A stretch of 29,663 nt of DNA from Chloroflexi bacterium UBA4733 (GTDB lineage Bacteria; Chloroflexota; UBA4733), in assembly GCA_002404055.1 (NCBI GenBank), contig DHIZ01000173.1:1-29663 (forward strand), in the 5' to 3' direction. Position 1 is the first letter of the stretch, and every line of letters begins with the position of its first letter. The notes beneath the pieces are model-generated. The model was not told the DNA's origin. It searched no databases and saw only the letters and a list, made by a program, of their open reading frames with translations. This document shows, piece by piece, positions 14,731-22,444 of this stretch. Both the position numbers and the translations under genes were made by a program.

Positions 14731-15771
14731 TCAGTCGGTTTTTGGTGTGATCTTCAGCACGACTGCGTGCGGTGTCGGCGCCTGGCCGGCCAGACGAACG
14801 TGCAGGCCGTCTTCGTCACGGCGCCAGTGTACCGGTTGTTCCGAGCCCAGCACCTGCACGTTTCCAACCTGGACCGTGTACAGCTTCAGGTACGTCGACA
14901 GTGATCGCAACAGGAGCTCGCCATCCGGCCAACCGAGCGCAATGGCATAGAGGATGTCACCCTGCGTGGTGAAACGAATGTCGCGGCTGGTGAAGGGTTG
15001 ACGCTTGGTATCGTTGAAGGAGCTGCCGACCACCTCAGTTGGCTCCTCACCGAATACCTTCCAGGGCCGACTGCTCCATCCACCAGTCGAACCACAGGAG
15101 TTGCGGCTGATACTTGTCTACCAGTTCGCAGGTGCGGGCCAGCCAATCCTCCAGATACGCCTCGTCCGGCTGGGTTTTGTCCGGCGCGGCCGGGCCGTAG
15201 AAGTCGGCATAGCGGGGATCTTGCACGTCGGACGGGAAGGCGCGGCATCCATTGAGGAACCACCAGTGTTCGGCGCGGTGACTGGAGAGGCCAAAGACCA
15301 TGCCCTGGGTACGCACTGCTGCGGCCAGATCGCCGATGAGGTCACGCTTTGGCCCTATCTTGGCGGCGCACCACGCTGTACGGTCGCTAGCGTACATGGC
15401 GAATCCGTCGTGGTGCTCGGCCACCGGCACGACGAAGCGGGCGCCGGCGCGGCGGAAGAGTTCTGCCCAGCGGGCCGGATCGTAGCGGTCCGCCGTGAAC
15501 AAAGGGATGAGTCCTTATAGCCGAACTGCGCCTGCGGGCCGTCGGTGGCGAGGTGGTGCTCGAATTCCTTCTTGCCTTCCAGGTACATGTTGCGGCAATA
15601 CCACTCGTTGCCGAACGCCGGTACCGCGTACAGGCCCCAGTGGATGAAGATGCCGAACTTGCCGTCGACATACCAAGGCTGCACGGTATAGCGCTCGAGC
15701 GACGGCCAGTTCGGCGCAAAGAGACCCTCTGGAAGGTTTAGGGAAGGCGATTCCTGTTCGGTCCGACTCAC
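14731..15771 (-). pseudogene. Alpha-L-fucosidase (GH29) pseudogene with frameshift and internal deletion
   Basis: Three collinear frames make one GH29 protein. From GTG 15771: NLPEGLFAPNWPSLERY, FGIFIHWGLYAVPAFGNEWY, ending in FGYKD. At about 15510 a single missing base shifts the frame; restoring it gives YKDLIPLFTADRYDPARW. The next frame runs to QLLWFDWWMEQSALE, in which the Asp is the probable nucleophile. At about 15056-15062 it jumps to a third frame reading VFGEEPTEVVGSSFNDTKR and the normal C-terminal beta domain to 14731. Total coding is about 347 codons, whereas the family is usually 430-500 residues, so 100-150 residues, including the acid/base region, are lost. It cannot make an active enzyme. 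Confidence 0.85.
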
Positions 15772-15820
15772 GGGAGCTATCCATTTCGTTGTAGCACGCC
15801 AAGGTGCAGAGAAGACCAGC

Positions 15821-15840
15821 AGTATATGATACCGTTTTCA
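15821..15840 (-). promoter_or_regulatory. Possible promoter element with LacI-type operator-like site
   Basis: On the minus strand TATACT (15821-15826) could be a -10 box for the fucosidase remnant, although no good -35 is seen. Next to it, 15827-15840 reads TGATACCGTTTTCA, matching 12 of 14 positions of the common LacI-family operator TGAAACCGGTTTCA and 10 of 14 in its own symmetry. No LacI-family gene is in the window, so this is only a suggestion. Confidence 0.3.
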
Positions 15841-15858
15841 GGAGAGGCTTACACCTGG

Positions 15859-16857
15859 TCAGATCATCACGTCGAGCGAACGGCCGGCCTCGGCGGAGGC
15901 GAAGGCGGCGTCGATCAACTTGATAGTGCGCTCGGCCTGCTCCGCTGTCACGGCTAACGGTTGCCCCTGGCGGACGGCGGCGTAGAGGTTGGCGAACATA
16001 TCCGGCCGGGCATCGCCTTCCTCGATCACCTGCTCACCGGCCGCGTTGCGCACCACGCAGGTATCGTCGTAACGCAGGCCGCCGGTAGTGCCGTGGATCA
16101 GCCACTTGGGCCATTTGACGTAGGCGATGTCGCACTTGCTGACGGTAGCCCGGCAGCCGTTGGCGAAGACCAGCTTCACGTCGAAATAGTCGTCGGCGTC
16201 GCCCCAGGTGAAGTGGCGCACGTCGGCGAAGACCTGCACCACCTGCTGCCCCGGCAGCAGGCTCAGCACCTGGTCGAACCAGTGCGGCCCGAAGTCGTAG
16301 ATGGTGCCGCCGCCGAGCGCGCGCGTCACGCGCCACTGTTGATTGAAGTCCGGCGTGCCGTAGCCGACGGCCGGCCCACCGCCGGCGCTGCGATTCTCAA
16401 TCAGGAAGGGCTCGCCCACCAACCCGTCGCGCAGCGCCTTCCGCACGCGACAGGCGTCAACGTCCCAGCGCCGCTGCTGGAAGCAACTGAGCAGCACGCC
16501 GTGCCGTCTCGCCGCTGCCAGCATATCGGCCGCTTCTTTGCCGTTCATGCAGAGCGGCTTCTCCACCATCACATGCTTGCCGGCGGCTGCCGCGCGCACG
16601 GCGAAGTCGCGGTGGCTGGAGGAGTTGGTGGTGATGAAGGCCAGCTCCACGTCCGTCGCCAGGAAGGCGTCCATGTCGGCATAGGCTTCCATACCGTACA
16701 CGTCGCGGGCGACCTGCTGGCGCGATGGCGTGATGTCGCACACCGCGCGCAACCGGAACTCCTGCGGCCGCTTCTGCATCGCCTTGGTATGGTTCTCGCC
16801 CTGGCGGCCGAAGCCGATCACGCCGACGCGCACCGGTTGCTCTGTCTTGCCGCTCAT
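15859..16857 (-). CDS. Gfo/Idh/MocA family oxidoreductase, second copy
   Basis: ATG 16857 is preceded by AAGGAGCAGGAT; the extension to 16890 is unsupported. The 332-aa protein has GFGRQG (15-20) in the Rossmann fold, ITTNSSSHRDFA and the VEKP signature (98-101, catalytic Lys100). Its C-terminal domain has GGGTIYDFGPHWFDQVLSLL and AGRSLDV near the end. The sequence differs strongly from the copy at 5593, so they are not recent duplicates. It is the first gene of a leftward unit with the fucosidase pseudogene and second binding protein, and is divergent from the enolase-superfamily gene. It likely oxidises a sugar or sugar derivative of the same pathway. Confidence 0.9.
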   Translation of the reverse strand: MSGKTEQPVRVGVIGFGRQGENHTKAMQKRPQEFRLRAVCDITPSRQQVARDVYGMEAYADMDAFLATDVELAFITTNSSSHRDFAVRAAAAGKHVMVEKPLCMNGKEAADMLAAARRHGVLLSCFQQRRWDVDACRVRKALRDGLVGEPFLIENRSAGGGPAVGYGTPDFNQQWRVTRALGGGTIYDFGPHWFDQVLSLLPGQQVVQVFADVRHFTWGDADDYFDVKLVFANGCRATVSKCDIAYVKWPKWLIHGTTGGLRYDDTCVVRNAAGEQVIEEGDARPDMFANLYAAVRQGQPLAVTAEQAERTIKLIDAAFASAEAGRSLDVMI

Positions 16858-16956
16858 ATCCTGCTCCTTCTCCCACGGGCATTTCGCCATCTACCTGTCG
16901 CCTGACGGGAGCGAGCCGCGCCGGGGAGCACTATACTATCGGCGAAAGGGATATCT

Positions 16957-18132
16957 GTGAAGGTTACCGGTTTTCGCACGCAGTCCTATCGCTACACCAT
17001 GGGGCGCCCGATCGGCGATGTCAACTGGCCGTTGGGCGACAATCGTGGCGGCGGCAGTTTCCTCTTCATCGACACCGACGAGGGAGTCACCGGCGTGGCG
17101 TTGGGCGGTGGCCCGGCGGTGCGCAAGTTTGAGCCGTTGATCGTGGGCGAAGACCCGCGCGGTGTCGTCGGCCTCTGGAAGCGCATGTTGGACCTGGCCT
17201 TCAAAGGGGGCAACGAAGGGCAGGATAAGACGGCGATCGGCGCCATCGACATCGCCCTGTGGGACCTGAAGGCCAAGATCAACAACGAGCCGCTCTGGCG
17301 CACGCTCGGCGCGCGGGAGGGCCGCTGCAAAGCCTACGCCAGCGGCATCGACTACTGCCTGAACGACGAGCAACTGGCGACCTTCTACCAAGGGATGGCC
17401 GAGCGCGGCGTGACTGCCGGCAAACTCAAGGTGGGGTTGGACATGGACGACGACCTGCGCCGGCTGGGCATCGTCCAGGAGCAGCTCTCTCGCGCCACCC
17501 GACACCCCCAGTTGATGATCGACTCCAACGAGTACTGGTCGCCCAAGCAGGCGATCGGCTTCATCTCCCAGTTTGAGCGACGCTTCGACATCACCTGGGT
17601 GGAAGAGCCGGCCCGTCGCTGGGATTACCGCGGCTTGCGCCAAGTGTCGCGCGCCATCAAAGCGGCAGTGGCGACGGGCGAGAATATCAACGACGCCAGC
17701 GACTTTTTCCCGCTCATCCTCAACGAAGCGGTGGACATCGTGCAGGTCGGCCAGGGCACGACCGGCATCACCGGCGCCCTGCAAGTCGCCCACATGGCTG
17801 CCGGCTTTGAACTGCCCGTGGCGATGATGAACTGTCCCGGTAACTTCATGGCCCATCTCGCCGCCGCCCTGCCGAACCACCTCATGATGGAAGTGGTCGA
17901 CGCCGGCCGCGAACCCTGCTTCAGCGTCGACACCTGGCTGGAGGATGGCTTTATCCAGATCGGGGAGACGCCGGGGCTGGGCATCATCGTCGATGAAGCG
18001 AAACTGGCAGCCCTGCAGGACGAACCGACAGCGGACATGCATACACCTCGGCGGATGAACCGCCGTCGCGACGGCGCAGGGCTGTACGTCGTGCCGCTCA
18101 GCGTCGACGAACGCCAGGAACGCGGCTGGTAA
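16957..18132 (+). CDS. Mandelate racemase/muconate lactonizing (enolase superfamily) enzyme, probable acid-sugar dehydratase
   Basis: GTG 16957 follows AAAGGGAT. The 391-aa protein has an N-terminal capping domain and a barrel with the enolase set: KLKVG (Lys156/Lys158 acid-base), metal ligands Asp189 (IDSNEYW), Glu216 (WVEEP) and Glu242 (GENIND). A later NCPGNFMAH may place a His at the other face. Members dehydrate or racemise sugar acids such as fuconate, rhamnonate or galactonate. With dehydrogenases and a possible lactone hydrolase nearby, it could give a 2-keto-3-deoxy acid. A TATACT box at 16932-16937 is the only promoter hint; it lies in the 99-bp divergent gap with the Gfo gene. Confidence 0.88.
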   Translation: MKVTGFRTQSYRYTMGRPIGDVNWPLGDNRGGGSFLFIDTDEGVTGVALGGGPAVRKFEPLIVGEDPRGVVGLWKRMLDLAFKGGNEGQDKTAIGAIDIALWDLKAKINNEPLWRTLGAREGRCKAYASGIDYCLNDEQLATFYQGMAERGVTAGKLKVGLDMDDDLRRLGIVQEQLSRATRHPQLMIDSNEYWSPKQAIGFISQFERRFDITWVEEPARRWDYRGLRQVSRAIKAAVATGENINDASDFFPLILNEAVDIVQVGQGTTGITGALQVAHMAAGFELPVAMMNCPGNFMAHLAAALPNHLMMEVVDAGREPCFSVDTWLEDGFIQIGETPGLGIIVDEAKLAALQDEPTADMHTPRRMNRRRDGAGLYVVPLSVDERQERGW

Positions 18133-18172
18133 CAAGCGCTGGGGAGATTGCAGAAGGGGCAGCCGGTCACCC

Positions 18173-18293
18173 TACGCTAAAGCGTATGGCTAACACGGGC
18201 GAAGCCTGCTGAAGCAGGCTGGAGACGGTCTTTGGCGCCGCGCAGCCTGCTTCAGCAGGCTTTGTGATCGTAGCCCGCCCTTTTAAGGGCGGG
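18173..18293. repeat. Cluster of four short palindromes (REP/BIME-like)
   Basis: Palindromes: TACGCT/AGCGTA (18173-18186, 2-nt loop); AGCCTGCT/AGCAGGCT (18203-18220); the same arms with loop TC (18244-18261); and CCCGCCCTT/AAGGGCGGG (18274-18293). All arms are exact. They fill the gap between the enolase-superfamily gene and the Rieske gene and could form a series of hairpins. Two share arms, which points to an ordered repeat unit of the kind moved by REP-associated transposases (none in the window). They may also serve as a terminator for the upstream gene. Confidence 0.75.
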
Positions 18294-18365
18294 TGCGCTG
18301 TACGGATGGCCGGTGTGCGACTATGATAAAGAGCGGGTACTACTGCAGGAACGAAGGAGGTGTCT

Positions 18366-20168
18366 ATGGCTATCGAAGCGACACTGCGGGAGGCGGCAAC
18401 GGCAACGGCGCTGACGCACGTCTGCTCGCTGGAGGAACTGCGCAGCAAAGGCTGCGTCGTCGTCTCCGGCGGTCGGCATGGCGTGGCCGTCTTCTATAAC
18501 GACGGGACGCCGCGGGCGGTGGACAACCGCTGTCCCCACATGGGCTTTCCGCTCAGCCGGGGTAGCGTGGCGCAGGGCATCCTCACCTGCCACTGGCACC
18601 ACGCGCGCTTCGACTTGCAGAGCGGCGGCACCTTCGACCCGTTCGCCGACGACGTGCGGGCCTACCCGGTGCAGGTGCAGGACGGTCAGGTGCTGCTCGA
18701 TTCCCAGCCTGCCGCCGGCGATTATGTCACTCACTGGAAGGGGCGGCTGCGCGACGGCCTGGAGCAGAACCTCTCCCTGATCGTCGTCAAGGCGGTGCTC
18801 GCCCTGCTGGAGGCCGGCGTGCCGGCGGCGGAGACCCTGGCGATCGGCGGTCGCTTCGGTACGCAGTACCGTGAGGCCGGCTGGGGTCCGGGCCTGACGA
18901 TCCTGACGGCGCTCGCCAACACCCTGGAGGCGCTGGCGCCCGACGATCGCGCGCTCGCCCTCTACCACGGTCTGGTGCGCGTCGCCGGCGACTGCGCGGG
19001 AGCGCCGCCGCGCTTCAGCCTGGATGCCCTGCCGAACGATGTCGTCGACTTCGGCCAGCTGCGCGCCTGGTTCCGCGGGTTCGCGGAGGTGCGCGACGTC
19101 GACGGCTGCGAGCGGACGCTCTTGACGGCGATCCGGCGCAACGCCGAGCCGGCCGTGCTGGCCGATATGCTGCTCGCCGCCGCCACCGATTACTTCTTTC
19201 TCGCCGGTGGCCATACCGTCGATTTCATCAACAAGGCTTGCGAGTTGCTCGACCACGTGGGCTGGCAGCACGCCGCCGAGGTCTTGCCGAGCGTCATTCG
19301 CGGCATTGCCCAGGGGCAGCGCAGCGAAGAGCAGAATGCCTGGCGGCACCCGGTCGATCTGGTGGCCACCCTGGAGCCGGTCTTCCGTGACCTGCCGAAC
19401 CTGCTGAACCTGGACGCAGTTCCGGGACGCTGGACCGGCTTTGACCAGTTGATCGGGACGTTGCTGGCGGCGGAGCCGCAGCAGACGGTGGATGCGCTGC
19501 TTGCTGCGTTGCAAGCTGGGGCGGCGCTGACCGAGTTGAGCCAGGCGGTCGCCTACGCGGCGGCCCTGCGCGTGGCGCGCTTCCACACCAGCAACGAGTT
19601 CGGCGACTGGATCACCGTGCTGCATACCTTCACCTACTGTAACGCCCTGGACCAGGGGCTGCGCCGGGCGCCGTCAGTGGAGGCGGCGCGGGGCATCTTC
19701 CACGGTGCGATGAAGCTGTACCTCGACCGCTTCCTCAACATGCCGGCGGCACGGCTCCCACGCGAGAGCGACGTGCAGGACCTGCCGGCGGCCGCCGAGG
19801 CGCTGCTGGAAGGATTCGCGGAGTTGCTGGACCGCGAGCAGCAGGTCAACCAGGCGGGCGCCTTGACCTACCGCTACCTCGGTCTCGGCCACCCTGTCGA
19901 TGGCCTGGTGCAGACCCTCGGCCACCTGCTGCTGCGGGAAGACGCCGAGTTCCACAGTTACCAGATGTTTGAAGCCGGCCTTCGCCAGTACCGGGCCTTG
20001 CAACCGGCCCAACCGGCGGCGGCGCAGGCCGTCCTGATCGCTGTCGCCCGCTACCTGGCCGCCCATTCCCCGACCTCACGGGCCATGCTGCAAACGGCGC
20101 GCAGCGCCTGGCGGCTCCAGCGGGGCGAAGAGCTCTACGTCAGCCCGGAAGGGGAAGAAGCGGACTGA
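18366..20168 (+). CDS. Rieske [2Fe-2S] domain fused to a large helical domain of unknown function
   Basis: ATG 18366 lies five nt after AAGGAGG. The 600-aa protein starts with a Rieske ferredoxin domain (about 15-115): the cluster ligands are Cys56-x-His58 and Cys75-x2-His78 (CPHMG, CHWHH). The remaining 480 residues are predicted almost wholly helical, without membrane segments, and have conserved-looking histidines (YHGLVRVAGDC, GGHTVDFINKA, HTSNEFGDWITVLHTF, FHGAMKLYLDRFLN). The layout is not a ring-hydroxylating oxygenase (no downstream catalytic SRPBCC/iron motif D/E-x2-H-x4-H). A questin-oxidase-like helical fold is one guess. The Rieske part would pass electrons to the helical part. 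The gene is convergent with the 197-aa hypothetical gene. Confidence 0.85.
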   Translation: MAIEATLREAATATALTHVCSLEELRSKGCVVVSGGRHGVAVFYNDGTPRAVDNRCPHMGFPLSRGSVAQGILTCHWHHARFDLQSGGTFDPFADDVRAYPVQVQDGQVLLDSQPAAGDYVTHWKGRLRDGLEQNLSLIVVKAVLALLEAGVPAAETLAIGGRFGTQYREAGWGPGLTILTALANTLEALAPDDRALALYHGLVRVAGDCAGAPPRFSLDALPNDVVDFGQLRAWFRGFAEVRDVDGCERTLLTAIRRNAEPAVLADMLLAAATDYFFLAGGHTVDFINKACELLDHVGWQHAAEVLPSVIRGIAQGQRSEEQNAWRHPVDLVATLEPVFRDLPNLLNLDAVPGRWTGFDQLIGTLLAAEPQQTVDALLAALQAGAALTELSQAVAYAAALRVARFHTSNEFGDWITVLHTFTYCNALDQGLRRAPSVEAARGIFHGAMKLYLDRFLNMPAARLPRESDVQDLPAAAEALLEGFAELLDREQQVNQAGALTYRYLGLGHPVDGLVQTLGHLLLREDAEFHSYQMFEAGLRQYRALQPAQPAAAQAVLIAVARYLAAHSPTSRAMLQTARSAWRLQRGEELYVSPEGEEAD

Positions 20169-20184
20169 GCCGGCACGCCGGCTC
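20167..20184. terminator. Hairpin between convergent genes
   Basis: Arms GAGCCGGC (20167-20174) and GCCGGCTC (20177-20184) are exact, with a two-base loop, overlapping the Rieske gene stop and five nt from the end of the convergent gene. It is GC-rich and lacks a T-tract. Position suggests a two-way terminator. Confidence 0.45.
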
Positions 20185-20188
20185 ACCC

Positions 20189-20782
20189 TCAATCCCACCA
20201 GGCCCAGAGGCGAATGCGCTCACCTAGCGGGCCGGGGTTGGCGCCAAAGAACTCCTGGCGAACCCTGGCGATATCCGCGTACTCGTGGACGCGCCGCAGC
20301 AGGTGGTAGTCGGGACCGTAGCCGTCCCTGGCGTGGCCGTTGGGGCCGACGAACTCGAAGATGCCGCCGTCGTCGGGCGGCCGCTGCCAGAGCGGCAGTA
20401 GCAGTTCGTCGGTCGCGTCGTCCAGCGGCAGCTCGAAGGAGTCAAACACGACGCGTTCGGCGAAGAAGTCCGGCACGCCGTGCCAGCCGCCGAAGGTCAT
20501 GCCGGGGCACTTTTTCGCCCCTTCCACCATCTCGCGGAAGGTAGGCGAGTCGTTCATCCGCCGTTCCCACTGCCAGTCGGGCATCAGTTCTGCCAGACGG
20601 ATCAGTTTGGCGGCGGGGAGGTCGTCGATCTTATTGCTGTGACCGAGGTCACCCCACTTGGGGTCATAGTGGGGACTGAGCAGCTCCGCGACTTCGCCGG
20701 TATGTTCAAACTCCAGCTCACGGCGCTGCTCCTCGGTCGGTTCGTCTGGATCGGCGGCCTCAGCGGGCGTGTCGTCGGCCAT
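20189..20782 (-). CDS. Hypothetical protein (197 aa), unrecognised
   Basis: ATG 20782 (MADDTPAEAADP) is preceded by GGGAGGAAG; the frame up to 21373 is antisense to the lactonase gene and rejected. The protein begins with a very acidic disordered tail of about 25 residues, then HYDPKWGDLGHSNKIDDLP, a Trp-rich DWQWERRMND, FGGWHGVPDFFAERVVFDS, and a Tyr/His-rich end (DGYGPDYHLLRRVHEYADI). No family is recognised, no signal peptide and no membrane segment. Frequent Trp, Asp and His give it an enzyme-like look. It is 97 nt downstream of the lactonase gene on the same strand and may share its transcript. Confidence 0.75.
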   Translation of the reverse strand: MADDTPAEAADPDEPTEEQRRELEFEHTGEVAELLSPHYDPKWGDLGHSNKIDDLPAAKLIRLAELMPDWQWERRMNDSPTFREMVEGAKKCPGMTFGGWHGVPDFFAERVVFDSFELPLDDATDELLLPLWQRPPDDGGIFEFVGPNGHARDGYGPDYHLLRRVHEYADIARVRQEFFGANPGPLGERIRLWAWWD

Positions 20783-20879
20783 GATGGTCTTCCTCCCAGC
20801 ACTTTCTACCGACGGTCGTGCCCACGGTACCGCAACTTCCCTCCTGCCGTCGCTCCGATGTGGCCTGTTCGTCGTCTTG

Positions 20880-21653
20880 CTAAGCCAGCCGTGCCGCGAT
20901 GCCCGCCAGCCCCGGCGCCGCCGGGTAGCGCGCCAGGACCAGCGGGTCGTGGCCGGGGATGATGTGATCCGGCGAGCCGGCGAGGGTGCGAACGGTCTCG
21001 AAGGCGTCGTACATCTGCGGTAGGTTGCTGACGATGCGGAAGGGGCGATCCTCCTCGATGTTAGCGTAGTAATGGGTCGCGTCGGAGGCGAGGACGACCT
21101 GGCCGCGCGCTGTCTGCACGGCAACGACCTGGAGGCCGGCGGCGTGGCCGCCGACGTGGTGGACGGTGATCCCCGGCACAATCTCCGCGCTGCCGTCCAC
21201 GAAGCGGATGCGCCCGCCAAAGTTGTGGCGCACCAGCGCCAGGACGTCGTCCGGCTCGATGATCGCGCGGATGGCCGCCTTGCCGGCGTAACGCCCGGTC
21301 CAGAAGGCCATTTCCCGATCCTGCACGACGAAGGTGGCGTTCGGAAACTCGGCGATGTTGCCGACGTGGTCAAAGTGGAAGTGGGTCAGGATCACATGGC
21401 GGATGGCGGCGCTCTCGATGCCGAGCAACTGCAGCCCCTCGGCCGGCGTGCGCAGGATGGTGCGCCCGCGTCGCGCCGCTGTCTCGGCGGTGAAGCCGCA
21501 GTCCACGACGACCGTATGTTCGGGAGAGACGGCCGCCCAGACGAAGTAGGCCATCGGCATCGGCCCGTCGTGCGGGTCACCGCCGTAGAAATGCTCGCCG
21601 CGCCGGCCCTCCCGCTCGACGTACTTGATGGCGTAGAGTTCGTAGATGGACAT
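20880..21653 (-). CDS. N-acyl-homoserine-lactonase-like metallo-beta-lactamase
   Basis: ATG 21653 has AAGGAGCA eight nt upstream. The 257-aa protein shows the MBL site in order: HFHFDH (91-96), His170 (HHVGGH), Asp191 (ASDATH) and His235 (PGHDP), all expected for two zinc ions. Length and the start PMAYFVWAAV...VVVDCGF match AHL lactonase-type members. It would open a lactone ring; besides quorum-quenching, a sugar-lactone role in this locus is possible. The gene is followed by the 197-aa hypothetical gene and preceded by the DUF2442 gene on the same strand, 12 nt away, so may be part of one transcript. Confidence 0.88.
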   Translation of the reverse strand: MSIYELYAIKYVEREGRRGEHFYGGDPHDGPMPMAYFVWAAVSPEHTVVVDCGFTAETAARRGRTILRTPAEGLQLLGIESAAIRHVILTHFHFDHVGNIAEFPNATFVVQDREMAFWTGRYAGKAAIRAIIEPDDVLALVRHNFGGRIRFVDGSAEIVPGITVHHVGGHAAGLQVVAVQTARGQVVLASDATHYYANIEEDRPFRIVSNLPQMYDAFETVRTLAGSPDHIIPGHDPLVLARYPAAPGLAGIAARLA

Positions 21654-21665
21654 CCGCAGTGCTCC

Positions 21666-22109
21666 TTACCGTCCCACTGAGGGGGCGCTGTGACTGGGCC
21701 GCCCGCCGCGACGGCCATTGGCACGAGCCGCCGTTGCCTTTGCTGGACTGGTTTGGCGCCCACCCTGCCGTCCGAGTTCGGCCATCCACTGCCGTGTGCC
21801 GAACAGGCCGTGGAGCAGTCCAGGCAGGTAGTGATCCACGTCCAGTTGAGGCCAGTGCAACCCGGTGCCCGGCCCTACTACTTCAATATCGGCCAGTTGC
21901 TCTTTTGAGGCAGTTTCGAGCCCCTGGAGCAGTCGTCGTGGAAAGCTGACGCTGACCCCATTGGCGAGTTCCACGACGATGGCGTCTTTCGTGTGGGCAT
22001 AGCTCGCTTGTACGGCATGGGGGATTTCGCCGACGGCCAGGAAGCCCTCCGTCAGGGCGGCGTCAATGTCAGCATCTGAAGTGATAATGCGCGCCTCGTT
22101 TTCCATCAT
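21666..22109 (-). CDS. DUF2442 domain protein (antitoxin-type) with basic tail
   Basis: ATG 22109 overlaps the stop of the DUF4160 gene by ATGA, so translation is coupled. The 147-aa protein has the DUF2442 core (VVELANGVSVSFPRRLL, then GTGLHWPQLDVDHYLPGLL). It is followed by a tail rich in Arg, Gly and Ala (SPAKATAARANGRRGGRPS) resembling an AT-hook and possibly DNA-binding. DUF2442 genes commonly accompany DUF4160 genes and are thought to be antitoxin-like. A closely related second copy without its N-terminus is at 25846-26157. The lactonase gene starts 12 nt beyond its end. Confidence 0.85.
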   Translation of the reverse strand: MMENEARIITSDADIDAALTEGFLAVGEIPHAVQASYAHTKDAIVVELANGVSVSFPRRLLQGLETASKEQLADIEVVGPGTGLHWPQLDVDHYLPGLLHGLFGTRQWMAELGRQGGRQTSPAKATAARANGRRGGRPSHSAPSVGR

Positions 22110-22354
22110 CCGTGCATCCTTTCCCAGGCAGCTACGAGCTCGTCATAGTACGCAACAGCGGCGTGGAGAACCTTGCGTACCTCGTTCTTGTTCGCCCCAA
22201 TGACTGCGTCCGGCCGTTTGGCCAGCGTGACGGTGCCGTCAGAACGCAAGTCCACGATCACTTGCCCGTGACCAATGAGGCCGTGGGCATGGCGCGGCTC
22301 GTGGTCCTGCGGATAGAGGTGGAAGCGAACCTCACCCGCTCGTACCGTGCTCAC
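22106..22354 (-). CDS. DUF4160 domain protein (putative toxin partner of DUF2442)
   Basis: GTG 22354 is chosen because it begins the family core at MSTVRAGEVRFHLYPQDHEP and lies right at the expected start point of a promoter (-10 TATAGT, 22362-22367 on the other strand). The longer frame from TTG 22390 would include the promoter. The product is 82 aa, with DHEPRHAHG (the conserved DUF4160 P-x-H-x-H-like block) and a C-terminal helix VRKVLHAAVAYYDELVAAW. It is paired with DUF2442 by ATGA. There is no ribosome binding site, which fits a leaderless start. Toxin activity is an inference from gene pairing. Confidence 0.8.
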   Translation of the reverse strand: MSTVRAGEVRFHLYPQDHEPRHAHGLIGHGQVIVDLRSDGTVTLAKRPDAVIGANKNEVRKVLHAAVAYYDELVAAWERMHG

Positions 22355-22390
22355 GCCGACTACTATAACCCAGGCGCGCTTGGGATACAA
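22354..22390 (-). promoter_or_regulatory. Leaderless-type promoter for the DUF4160/DUF2442 pair
   Basis: On the minus strand TTGTAT (22385-22390) and TATAGT (22362-22367) are 17 nt apart. Only seven nt separate the -10 box from GTG 22354, so the RNA would begin at or next to the start codon. Confidence 0.6.
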
Positions 22391-22444
22391 GGGTAATGGC
22401 GGGGAAGCCGACGTTCGCGCGAGCCTTTGGCTAGATGGCCGGCG

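Noticed and set aside
16936..18135. 399-codon open frame on the minus strand
   Set aside because: It is a full antisense shadow of the enolase-superfamily gene; its text is low in family-like motifs and rich in His/Gly/Arg as expected from GC-rich antisense.
18173..18293. CRISPR array
   Set aside because: The repeats are palindromes of different sequence without equal spacers or cas genes.
18321..19625. 434-codon open frame on the minus strand
   Set aside because: Antisense to the Rieske gene, which has a clear ribosome binding site and motifs.
20783..21373. Upstream extension of the 197-aa gene on the minus strand
   Set aside because: It overlaps the lactonase gene in another frame, and a good start with a ribosome binding site exists at 20782.
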